DNA of 64,000 bases from Roseovarius litoreus (GTDB lineage: Bacteria; Pseudomonadota; Alphaproteobacteria; Rhodobacterales; Rhodobacteraceae): NCBI RefSeq assembly GCF_900142765.1, contig NZ_FRCB01000002.1, positions 372,001-436,000 on the forward strand, in the 5' to 3' direction. How positions within the stretch are numbered: position 1 is the first letter of the stretch; each line of letters begins with the position of its first letter. The notes under the pieces are model-generated. The model had not been told where the DNA came from. It saw only the letters and a program-made list of their open reading frames with translations, and ran no database searches. The position numbers and the translations under genes were made by a program. This document shows positions 56,791-64,000 of this stretch, in pieces.

Positions 56791-57498
56791 ATGACCGTCT
56801 TTGAAACACCAGACCTGACTGCGGCAAGCTATTCGGCGGCACTCTTCGGATTGATCGCCACGAGTGTGCTCTTGCTGATGGGCACGGCTTGGGTCAGGGG
56901 GCACTGGAAGCTGGTCGTGACGCTGTGCGCCTGCTCCACCATCATCGGGGCGCTGGCCGCGTATGAGGCCCGGGCCGCCTGGCAAAGTGGGGCCGTCCCC
57001 GTGGTTTACCATTATGTCGGCTGGGTCGTGACGATGCCCATTCAGGTGCTGGCGCTCTTCTTCATGGCCAATTGCGTTGGCAAGGTCTCGATGGGCCTGT
57101 TCTGGCGGCTGGTCGTTGTCTCGGTTCTGATGGTTTTCGTCCGCTACCTTGGCGAGGCAGGATACATGCATCCGACCCTTGCCTTCCTCATCGGGTTGAT
57201 CTTCTGGCTCTACATTCTGGGAGAGCTGTTTTTCGGCAAGATGGATCTCGCGATCCGGGATTCTCTGAACAAGCCGGTGATCAGAGGCTACTTCTGGCTC
57301 CGTCTGATCGTGACCGTCGGCTGGGCGATCTATCCGCTTGGCAATTTCATCACCAGCTTTGGCGGATATGATGACGGTGGCGCGTTGGCAGTCGCCTACA
57401 ACGTGGCCGATTTCCTCAATCGCATGGCTTTCGGTGCCGCTGTCTTGTCTGCTGGCATGCTCGCCATGCAGTCAGCCGATGAAAAGGTCCAAGGCTGA
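56791..57498 (+). CDS. Microbial-rhodopsin homologue lacking the retinal-binding lysine
   Basis: 235-residue seven-helix membrane protein that aligns along its length with proteorhodopsin at a nearly constant offset of 20. Conserved: Trp78, Thr81, Pro83 on helix C, RYLGEAG, LYILGEL, GWAIYPLG on helix F, and AYNVADFLN on helix G, with the counterion Asp227 equivalent kept as Asp207. Changed: Lys231 to Arg211 (codon CGC at 57421-57423), proton acceptor Asp97 to Gly77, donor Glu108 to Ala88, Arg94 to His74, and His75 lost. Retinal cannot bind as a Schiff base, so no standard pumping is expected. ATG 56791 has TTGGAGG eight bases upstream. Role unknown. Confidence 0.88.
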   Translation: MTVFETPDLTAASYSAALFGLIATSVLLLMGTAWVRGHWKLVVTLCACSTIIGALAAYEARAAWQSGAVPVVYHYVGWVVTMPIQVLALFFMANCVGKVSMGLFWRLVVVSVLMVFVRYLGEAGYMHPTLAFLIGLIFWLYILGELFFGKMDLAIRDSLNKPVIRGYFWLRLIVTVGWAIYPLGNFITSFGGYDDGGALAVAYNVADFLNRMAFGAAVLSAGMLAMQSADEKVQG

Positions 57499-57544
57499 TG
57501 CGAATTCCTGATGATATGAACACTCTACCTGGAGGGCTGATGCC

Positions 57545-59245
57545 ATGAACGGTGCAGACGTTATTGCAATCATAATTCTTGCCGCCATCGTAATCGCAGT
57601 CTGTGCCTATCTCTTGCACTGGCTGTACCGAAGGTCGACCAAGGATATTTCCTTTGTCCGGACCGGTTTTGGTGGTGAAAAGGTCGTCATGGGCGGGGGG
57701 GCGTTCGTGCTCCCGATCCTGCACGACATCACCGAAGTCAACATGAACACCCTGCGCCTCGAGGCGATCCGGGCGCGTGAGAAATCTCTCATCACCAAGG
57801 ACCGGATGCGGGTCGAGATGACGGTGGAATTCTACGTGCGTGTCGCTCCCGATGAAGCTTCCGTGGCCACGGCGGCCCGGTCTCTGGGGCGGCGGACGCT
57901 CAACCCGGATCAACTGCGCGAACTGGTGGTGGGCCGTTTTGTCGATGGCATGGGGGCCGCCTCAGCGGTCATGACGCTGGAAGAGATTCAGGAGAACCGC
58001 CGCAAATTTGCGCAGGAAGTCCGCAAGGAAGTGGCCGAAAGCCTGGCGCTCGACGGGCTGGAGCTTGAATCGGTCTCGCTGACCTCTCTGGATCAGGCCG
58101 ATATCTCGATGTTCAACCCCTCGAACACCTTCGACTCGGAAGGTTTGACCCGGCTTGTCCAACAGATCGAAAGCCGTAAGAAAACGCGCAACGATATCGA
58201 AAAAGACACGGATATCGCGATCCGTTCCAAGAACCTAGAGGCCGAGAAAAAGGCCCTCGATATCGGACGGGATACGGAATACGCGCGGCTGTTGAATGAA
58301 TCCGAGATCTCGATCGAGCGTGCGCAGCGCAAAGCCGAAATCGCGCGCGAGAACGCAGCGCGAGAGCGCGAGATCGAAGAAATCCGCATCACCGAGCGTG
58401 AACAGGTCGAGCGTGCGCGCATCAAGAGCGAAACCGAGATCGAGTCGATGGAGATCAAGCGCCGCGAGCAGATCGAGATCGAAGAACAGCAACGCGAAAT
58501 CGCGCTGTCGCAGAAATCGAAGGAACGCTCCGAAGTCCAGGCCCTGACCGAGGAGGCCGTTGCCGCCGCCACCGAGGCGCGCGAACGCGTCCACACGATC
58601 CGCGACGTCGAAATCGCCAACCGCCACAAGACGGTCGAATTGATCGAAGCGGCCAAGGACGCCGAACGAGAAGCTGTCCGCATGAAGATCCTTGCCGAAG
58701 CCGAGGAGCGGGCAGCGCAAAACCGGGCAGAAGCCGTGCGCATCGCGGCCTCCGCTGAGGAAGAGCGCCTGCGTGTCGAAGCGGAAGGCGCCACCAAGCT
58801 CAACGAGGCTGAAAACCTTCGGTCGGAGGCCAGCCGCCGCAGCGCCTTGCACAAGCGTCTTGTCGATAATCTGCCGTCGATCATCCGCGAAAGCGTCAAG
58901 CCGATGGAACGGATCGGCGAGATCAAGATCCTGCATGTGGATGGTCTGCCCGGCTTTTCCAACGCAGCAGGTGGCGGCGGCGAGGGCGGCTCTGGCAAGG
59001 GCGACGGAAGCTCACCTCCGAGCGAGGGAAATCTCGCCGATCAGGTGGTCCAGTCCGCTCTGAGATATCGCTCGCAAGCCCCGTTCGTGGATCAACTTCT
59101 GGGTGAGATCGGTATGGATCCCGGGAACATTCACAGACCCGAGGCCCTCCGCGATCTTTCCAAGATCGTCTATTCCGAGCCGGCATCAGCGAGCGATGGA
59201 CCCGCCCCGAAAGGGCCCAAGCGGCAATCCCCATCCAAGAAGTGA
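57545..59245 (+). CDS. Flotillin-like SPFH domain protein
   Basis: 566-residue membrane scaffold. It has one N-terminal membrane helix (about 7-27), an SPFH/band 7 domain (about 35-200, including KDRMRVEMTVEFYVRVAPDE), a long charged coiled coil (about 205-440, dense in Glu, Arg and Ala), and a Gly/Ser/Pro-rich linker before a short C-terminal domain. This is the flotillin/YqiK architecture that organises membrane microdomains. It usually pairs with an NfeD-type protein; here the next gene is a different four-helix protein. GGAGGG upstream of ATG 57545. The rhodopsin-like gene ends 46 bp before it. Confidence 0.92.
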   Translation: MNGADVIAIIILAAIVIAVCAYLLHWLYRRSTKDISFVRTGFGGEKVVMGGGAFVLPILHDITEVNMNTLRLEAIRAREKSLITKDRMRVEMTVEFYVRVAPDEASVATAARSLGRRTLNPDQLRELVVGRFVDGMGAASAVMTLEEIQENRRKFAQEVRKEVAESLALDGLELESVSLTSLDQADISMFNPSNTFDSEGLTRLVQQIESRKKTRNDIEKDTDIAIRSKNLEAEKKALDIGRDTEYARLLNESEISIERAQRKAEIARENAAREREIEEIRITEREQVERARIKSETEIESMEIKRREQIEIEEQQREIALSQKSKERSEVQALTEEAVAAATEARERVHTIRDVEIANRHKTVELIEAAKDAEREAVRMKILAEAEERAAQNRAEAVRIAASAEEERLRVEAEGATKLNEAENLRSEASRRSALHKRLVDNLPSIIRESVKPMERIGEIKILHVDGLPGFSNAAGGGGEGGSGKGDGSSPPSEGNLADQVVQSALRYRSQAPFVDQLLGEIGMDPGNIHRPEALRDLSKIVYSEPASASDGPAPKGPKRQSPSKK

Positions 59246-59298
59246 TCGCCCTCCCGCAGCCGGCGGCTGCGGGGATAAACTGAACAGGAGGCGCAGCC

Positions 59299-59736
59299 AT
59301 GAACGAGCGAAACAATGCCGTCGACCGGAGCCTTCTGGTATTCGCTGTCTGGGCGGCGATCGGCTCTATCGGTCTGTTGCTGATAATCGAAGGGTTCCAA
59401 CAAGACGTTTACTGGATCGCTCTGACCGGCATTGGCTGCATCATCAGCACATTTTGTGCGCATATCATCGTCAATGCAGTCTACGGCACGGGCTTCAGTA
59501 CAGGTGAAACCGCACTTGGACTCACCAGTTTCGGGGTCTTGGTGCTGGTTTTTGTGCTGTCCGTTCTAGCGGGCGGTGCCTCGGCCACGGATTTCTACAT
59601 CGGGCTGACCCTGTTTGGGACGCTGATCGTCGGTTTCCTGACCTATCTGCTGACCCGGCATGGCTTGCGCGGGGCGTTCTCGAAATTTCATGTGTCGGTC
59701 GGGCATGACGTGTCTGTTCCCAACGGGAAGGGGTAG
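59299..59736 (+). CDS. Four-helix membrane protein of unknown function
   Basis: 145-residue protein with four predicted membrane helices (about 10-30, 38-60, 72-95, 100-120) and a short cytoplasmic tail ending VGHDVSVPNGKG. I recognise no family. Placement directly after the flotillin suggests it is a partner occupying the place NfeD has elsewhere, but it has no OB-fold domain. GGAGG precedes ATG 59299, and the symporter starts six bases after its stop. Confidence 0.72.
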   Translation: MNERNNAVDRSLLVFAVWAAIGSIGLLLIIEGFQQDVYWIALTGIGCIISTFCAHIIVNAVYGTGFSTGETALGLTSFGVLVLVFVLSVLAGGASATDFYIGLTLFGTLIVGFLTYLLTRHGLRGAFSKFHVSVGHDVSVPNGKG

Positions 59737-59741
59737 CCTGA

Positions 59742-61682
59742 ATGCCAGCTCCATCGCCTGTCATGTGGATCTTGTTGTTCGGGTTCGTCTATATTGCCGT
59801 CGTGCTCTTCTGGGCCCGCCAGGCTGCCACGGCCAATGGAAACTACCAGAGCTATTTTTCAGCGGGCCACTCTCTGTCGCCTTGGGTCAGCGCGCTGGTG
59901 CTGGCCGGCAGTTCCGTGTCCGCGTGGTTCACCCTTGGCTCTGCCGACATCCTGGCGCGCGACGGCTTCGTTCACGGATATCTCCTGCAGGCTGGTGTCT
60001 TGTTGGCGCTGCCGGGCGTCCTCTTTTTCAAGCGCAGTTGGTTCATCGCGCAACGCTATCGGGTCTCGTCCCAGGCCGAGCTTTTCAAACTGTATTACGA
60101 CAGCCAGGCCCTTGTCGTCATCGTCGCCTGCGTGGCGCTGTTGTTCGCGGTGGGTTTTGCCGGCATGCAACTTCGTGCGATCTCGCAGATCGCATCGTCT
60201 GTGTCCGGTGGGTCGATCTCGGCCTTTACCATAGGCTGCGCACTCAGCCTCATACTGCTGGGCTACGTCGTTATCGGTGGGATGCGGGCAATCGGATTTC
60301 TTGGGGTCTTGCAAACGGTCAGCCTGATCTCTGCCACTCTGGTTCTGAGTTTTCTGATCTTGGTCGAGGCGGGCCTGATCGGGGCGATCAACGCGCGGAT
60401 GCAGGCCTTGGCGGCAGACAGTGTCGGGGCTCAGGCTTTCGAAGTCAGCGGCGTGATCCAATTCGTGGCAGGGCTCGGGCGGGGCAGTTTCTATGACCAT
60501 CCTGTTTCGGCTGTCACCAATCTGAGTTCCGCCTATGCCCTGCTCGGGATCGGCCTAAGCCCATTCGCCCTGAAGATTGTTCTGTCCACACGCAACACGA
60601 AGGCAATTGCCGCGGGGCAAACCTGGGTTCTGGCAGGGTTCTTTGGATTGCTTGTTCTTTTGCCCGTCGGTGTTATCGGAGCCGCGGGCCTTGGCAGGGC
60701 GGAATTCATCAGCCACAGCTATCTGGCGGCTCTGGCCCAGTCTTCGCCATGGCTAACGGCGTGGGTTGTGCTGGGCTTTGCTGCCGGGATGCAGGTGATG
60801 GCCGGATTGGCGCTTCTGGTAGCGGCAGAGACTGTTGTTCGTCATGTCTACAAGCCCTTCTTCGCAAGCGCGATGTCGCGCAGGCAGACTGTTACCCTGA
60901 CCCGGATCTTTGTGGCTGTTCTGGCGGTTGTTGTCGTGTTGATGGCCTTTCTTGCACCGGTCAGCACGTCGGCTCTGGGGGCTTTTGCGCTATCGGCATC
61001 TGCGCAGTTGTTGATCCCGATGCTGGGTCTGTGTTGGTTCGGCTGGATGACACGCCCGGCTGTGTTGGCCGGCGTGGGTTTCGGTTTGTTCGCGGCCTTC
61101 GTGACCGACGCGCTCGGGATCGGCATTCTGGGCTATCTGGGATTGGACGTGCCATGGGGCCGCTATCCCTGGACCATCCATTCGGCCGCGTGGGGCCTGT
61201 TTTTCAATATTCTCGTGTGCCTGCTGGTCTCGGCCATCAGCCAGAACGCCGCCAGAACCGAGTTTCGACAGCATCTGCGGGCCTTCGTTTCCGAGGCGTT
61301 GAGCGGGCAGGGGACGGCTCCTTTGAACAGCTATGCCTGGGCGGCCGGGCTTGCTTGGGGATTTCTTGCGGTGGGGCCGGGGCTGATCTTCGGGAACTAT
61401 GCCTTTGTTAGTGATGGCGGCTGGAGCATGGATTTCCCATCGCTTTGGGTCTGGGCCATGCTGTTCTGGCTACTGGGGGTGACCCTTGTTTGGCTTCTCG
61501 CGTACCGAATGCAGATGGCGTCGCATGTCGATTTGGACATCACATCCTATGAGCCACCCCCGACCCTGCGGCCCGACCAATCCGCCGCAGAGGCACGACG
61601 TCTGAGAAGCCTGATCATTTTCGCTCTGGCAGGCGCGGGACTGATCATCCTGACGGTCTGGAGTTTTGGGGGTGCGGGATGA
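59742..61682 (+). CDS. Sodium:solute symporter family protein with C-terminal extension
   Basis: 646-residue transporter of the SSS (SLC5) family. The N-terminal about 500 residues hold the LeuT-fold core, with AGHSLSPWVSALVLAGSSVSAWF on TM1 and YFSAG just before. The C-terminal about 140 residues add two membrane segments and a soluble linker (FRQHLRAFVSEALSGQG). SSS proteins of normal size are near 500 residues; similar lengths occur in SSS modules fused to sensor kinases, but no kinase domain is present here. Substrate unknown, sodium coupling inferred from family. Confidence 0.85.
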   Translation: MPAPSPVMWILLFGFVYIAVVLFWARQAATANGNYQSYFSAGHSLSPWVSALVLAGSSVSAWFTLGSADILARDGFVHGYLLQAGVLLALPGVLFFKRSWFIAQRYRVSSQAELFKLYYDSQALVVIVACVALLFAVGFAGMQLRAISQIASSVSGGSISAFTIGCALSLILLGYVVIGGMRAIGFLGVLQTVSLISATLVLSFLILVEAGLIGAINARMQALAADSVGAQAFEVSGVIQFVAGLGRGSFYDHPVSAVTNLSSAYALLGIGLSPFALKIVLSTRNTKAIAAGQTWVLAGFFGLLVLLPVGVIGAAGLGRAEFISHSYLAALAQSSPWLTAWVVLGFAAGMQVMAGLALLVAAETVVRHVYKPFFASAMSRRQTVTLTRIFVAVLAVVVVLMAFLAPVSTSALGAFALSASAQLLIPMLGLCWFGWMTRPAVLAGVGFGLFAAFVTDALGIGILGYLGLDVPWGRYPWTIHSAAWGLFFNILVCLLVSAISQNAARTEFRQHLRAFVSEALSGQGTAPLNSYAWAAGLAWGFLAVGPGLIFGNYAFVSDGGWSMDFPSLWVWAMLFWLLGVTLVWLLAYRMQMASHVDLDITSYEPPPTLRPDQSAAEARRLRSLIIFALAGAGLIILTVWSFGGAG

Positions 61683-61751
61683 TGTTTTGCCCAAAGAGCA
61701 CAGATGCCTGTCCGGGCTTGGCGTGCAGAAACACAGGATGAAGGATCGCTC

Positions 61752-62909
61752 ATGACGCCTTTCACATTCAACACCTCGCCCAGCATTCGATTCGGTGCCG
61801 GAATCATTGCCAATCTGGGTGACATCGTGCGCGCGGAAATCGGTACGCGGGTGCTTCTGGTGACCGATCCCGGCATGATGGCGACCGGGATCGTGGACCA
61901 GGTCTGCGATGTGCTCCGGGCGGCAGAGGTGGACATCGTGCTCTATGCCGATGTTCAGGCTGATCCGCCGGAAGCGGTCATCGAGGCGGCGACGCAGGCC
62001 GCTCAGACCGGCTCTGTCGAGGGGGTCGTCGGTCTTGGGGGCGGTTCGTCACTCGACGTGGCCAAGTTGGCGGCGCTCTTGGCAACCGGGCAGCAAAACC
62101 TTTCCGACATCTATGGTGTGGGGAATGCCCGTGGCCCCAAACTCCCCTTGATCCTGATCCCGACAACCTCGGGCACCGGGTCGGAAGTCACGCCGATCTC
62201 GATCGTGACCACCGGCAAGAGCGAGAAGATGGGCGTGGTCTCGCCGGTTATCCTGCCCGAGATCGCCTTGCTCGATCCCGATCTAACACTGGGTCTGCCC
62301 GCCCATGTCACGGCCGCGACCGGTATTGATGCCATGGTCCACGCGATCGAGGCTTACGCTTCGGCCAGCCCAAACAACAATCCCGTGTCGCGCAGTCTCG
62401 CGAAAGAGGCTCTGCGATTGATGGGCGGCGCTCTGGAGCGGGCCGTCACGACGCCAGATGACATCGCAGCGCGCACAGACATGCTTCTGGGGTCGATGCT
62501 GGCCGGGCAGGCTTTCGCCAACTCGCCGGTCGCCGCCGTGCACGCGCTGGCCTATCCGATCGGTGGCCATTTCAAGGTGCCGCACGGGTTGTCCAATGCG
62601 CTCGTGCTTCCGCATGTGCTGCGCTTCAATGCCGTGACTTCGCCTGAGCCTTATGCCGAGATCGCCGCCTGCGCCTTTCCCGCGCTCGAAGGATTGGCGT
62701 CACAGGCGGCTGCGTCGGCCTTTATCGAGGCGATGCAAGAACTTTCGGAGAGGTGTGGCTTGCAGCAGCACTTGCGCGATGTGGGAATTGCGCAGGACGA
62801 TCTGCCCCTTCTGGCCCGTGATGCGATGAACCAGACACGGCTGCTCGTGAACAATCCGCGTCCTTTGACAGAAGCGGATGCGCTGGCGATCTACAAGGCC
62901 GCTTGGTAG
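61752..62909 (+). CDS. Iron-containing alcohol dehydrogenase
   Basis: 385-residue group III dehydrogenase. The NAD-binding segment GLGGGSSLDVAK (about 94-105) is intact. Metal ligands are seen in the Asp of TGIDAMVHAIEAY and the three His of VHALAYPIGGHFKVPHGLSN. Typical substrates are primary alcohols, lactaldehyde or hydroxyacids. ATG 61752 is preferred over an earlier in-frame ATG at 61704 because the family begins MTPFTFNTSPSIRFG. It closes the rightward block and would oxidise an alcohol released by the hydrolases. Confidence 0.92.
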   Translation: MTPFTFNTSPSIRFGAGIIANLGDIVRAEIGTRVLLVTDPGMMATGIVDQVCDVLRAAEVDIVLYADVQADPPEAVIEAATQAAQTGSVEGVVGLGGGSSLDVAKLAALLATGQQNLSDIYGVGNARGPKLPLILIPTTSGTGSEVTPISIVTTGKSEKMGVVSPVILPEIALLDPDLTLGLPAHVTAATGIDAMVHAIEAYASASPNNNPVSRSLAKEALRLMGGALERAVTTPDDIAARTDMLLGSMLAGQAFANSPVAAVHALAYPIGGHFKVPHGLSNALVLPHVLRFNAVTSPEPYAEIAACAFPALEGLASQAAASAFIEAMQELSERCGLQQHLRDVGIAQDDLPLLARDAMNQTRLLVNNPRPLTEADALAIYKAAW

Positions 62910-63190
62910 GCATGCTGGAATACGGGGTCTGCGTGATCGGATGAAAGGGTTAAGCACATTCAAACAGTCGCTTTCGCGTTTGAATAAAAGCCGGCTGCCC
63001 TGCTTTGAAAATACCTCTTGCGTCTCGCGAAGGAAGTTGGATCTGATGTTGGCGACCGTGTTCTGTTGCCAGTCAATGCTTTGCCCGATCCAGAAATTCG
63101 CAAACGTCACGCCGACCTTGTCTTCTCGTGTCGATCCGACCGATTTCGATAGGGTTAGATATGATGCCTGAACTGGGTAGCTGATCCGAC

Positions 63191-64000
63191 ATGAAATATT
63201 TCCCTCATCCGATCACCAAGATAAATCTGAAACTTATCCAGGGATTTGTGCTTGTTGCCCAGCAAAAGAGCTTCAAGCGCGCCGCAGATTTGTCGGGATT
63301 CACGCAATCGGCAATGAGCGCGCAGATACGTACTCTGGAAGAGCAGTTGGGGACCCCATTGTTCAATCGAACAACGCGTCATGTGGAGATGACCGAAGAG
63401 GGTGAACACCTGTTCAAGAGTGCAAAACACGCCATGGAAGAGATCAGTGCAAGCCTGCTGGATATTCAGAACGCAATTGACCTCAGGGTGGGGCATGTGG
63501 ACATTGTCTGTTCACCGGCCTTTGCCATGGGGGGGCTTGGCGAGCTGATCGCGGAATTCAGCAAGGAATGCACAGATATCAGCATATCTATCCGTGAAGC
63601 GAGTATTGACGGGATCGTGAGCGCACTCATGGTTGACGGGTTCGATTTCGGTATCGGACCAATGGTTGATGTGCCGGACCTCGACTTTGCCCCTTTAATC
63701 AGTGATCCGATCGTGGCGGTGTATCCAAGAGCCATGATTGCGACGAGGGCAAAAAGCGTGTCCATCGAAGATCTGGCCAAATTGCCGCTTTTGTTGCTGC
63801 ATAAATCGACGTCACTCAGGCAGCAATTGGACGCGATTGCCTTGGAGAAAGGGGTCATGCTGCACGGGCAATACGAATTTTCTCAACCCTCGACGCTGGT
63901 TGCGATGGCCGAAGCTGGTCTTGGTGTTGCGTTGGTGCCAGAGGCGGTTGCACGGCAGCAGCATTTGGTGGCCTCGAGCATTCTCAAGATCAGGGATGTA
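63191..64000 (+). CDS. LysR family transcriptional regulator (cut by window edge)
   Basis: 270 residues are visible to the right edge, with no stop. The N-terminal helix-turn-helix (about 10-70) has FKRAADLSGFTQSAMSAQIR and LEEQLGTPLFNRTTRHVEMT. The effector domain follows, with two Rossmann-like lobes beginning VDIVCSPAFAMGGLGELIAEF. About 30 residues should remain beyond the edge. It is on the same strand as the dehydrogenase, 281 bp downstream; the gap shows no gene. Confidence 0.9.
   Translation, partial: MKYFPHPITKINLKLIQGFVLVAQQKSFKRAADLSGFTQSAMSAQIRTLEEQLGTPLFNRTTRHVEMTEEGEHLFKSAKHAMEEISASLLDIQNAIDLRVGHVDIVCSPAFAMGGLGELIAEFSKECTDISISIREASIDGIVSALMVDGFDFGIGPMVDVPDLDFAPLISDPIVAVYPRAMIATRAKSVSIEDLAKLPLLLLHKSTSLRQQLDAIALEKGVMLHGQYEFSQPSTLVAMAEAGLGVALVPEAVARQQHLVASSILKIRDV

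Noticed and set aside
56791..57498. Rhodopsin-like gene as a functional light-driven pump
   Set aside because: Lysine, proton acceptor and donor are all replaced; the remaining similarity supports the fold only.

Overview
The window is a chromosomal segment of a Roseobacter-group alphaproteobacterium (order Rhodobacterales). Evidence: high GC, an alphaproteobacterial GTTC-N7-GTTC LexA box, a circularly permuted two-piece tmRNA gene with tag ANDNRAPVAVAA, the tellurite locus trgA-trgB-cysK known from Rhodobacter sphaeroides, and housekeeping gene order and intergenic repeats typical of the group.

From 0 to 44 kb the content is mostly core: murI, argC, a cytochrome c maturation set (ccmE, ccmF, ccmH) interrupted by a muramidase/holin pair, an enoyl-CoA hydratase, two membrane-anchored RTX-repeat proteins, gltA, gltX, comEC, lexA, an M48 protease with two DsbA-like proteins, an aminotransferase, amiC-mrcA-prfB, an amidase, a DUF2189 membrane protein and methyltransferase, two tiny RHH/DUF4169 genes, fumC, an SspB-type ClpXP adaptor, a chromate transporter, ssrA, a BCCT osmolyte transporter, then a stress block (class V aminotransferase, photolyase, Cfa-like methyltransferase, trgA, trgB, cysK, an MscS channel, a trans-editing enzyme) ending at tRNA-Ser(GGA).

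From 44.4 to 64 kb the content is accessory. An ECF42-type sigma factor follows two tandem YCII/DGPF proteins, each with a similar leader hairpin; the first also has a TGTCGA motif upstream. After about 700 bp without a convincing gene comes one long block read rightward from a divergent IclR regulator: SCP2-like protein, alpha/beta hydrolase, metallo-beta-lactamase-fold lactonase, a CUT2-like ABC importer (binding protein, double ATPase, two enlarged permeases), a microbial-rhodopsin homologue, a flotillin, a four-helix membrane protein, a sodium:solute symporter, an iron-type alcohol dehydrogenase, and a LysR regulator cut by the right edge.

The main discovery candidate is in that block. 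The seven-helix protein at 56791-57498 aligns closely with proteorhodopsin (GWAIYP, GEAG, ADFxN), but the retinal-binding lysine is Arg211, the proton acceptor Asp is Gly77, the donor Glu is Ala88 and the helix-C Arg is His74. It therefore cannot form the normal retinal Schiff base or pump protons in the usual way. Its placement with a flotillin and a complete uptake/hydrolysis/oxidation gene set suggests a membrane or ligand role for an opsin fold without a chromophore lysine. Second-tier findings are a MITE-like 116-bp repeat that forms the 5' coding end of comEC, the lysis-type pair inside the ccm genes, a terminal peptide shared by the lactonase and the ABC ATPase, and a palindrome in the iclR divergent promoter.
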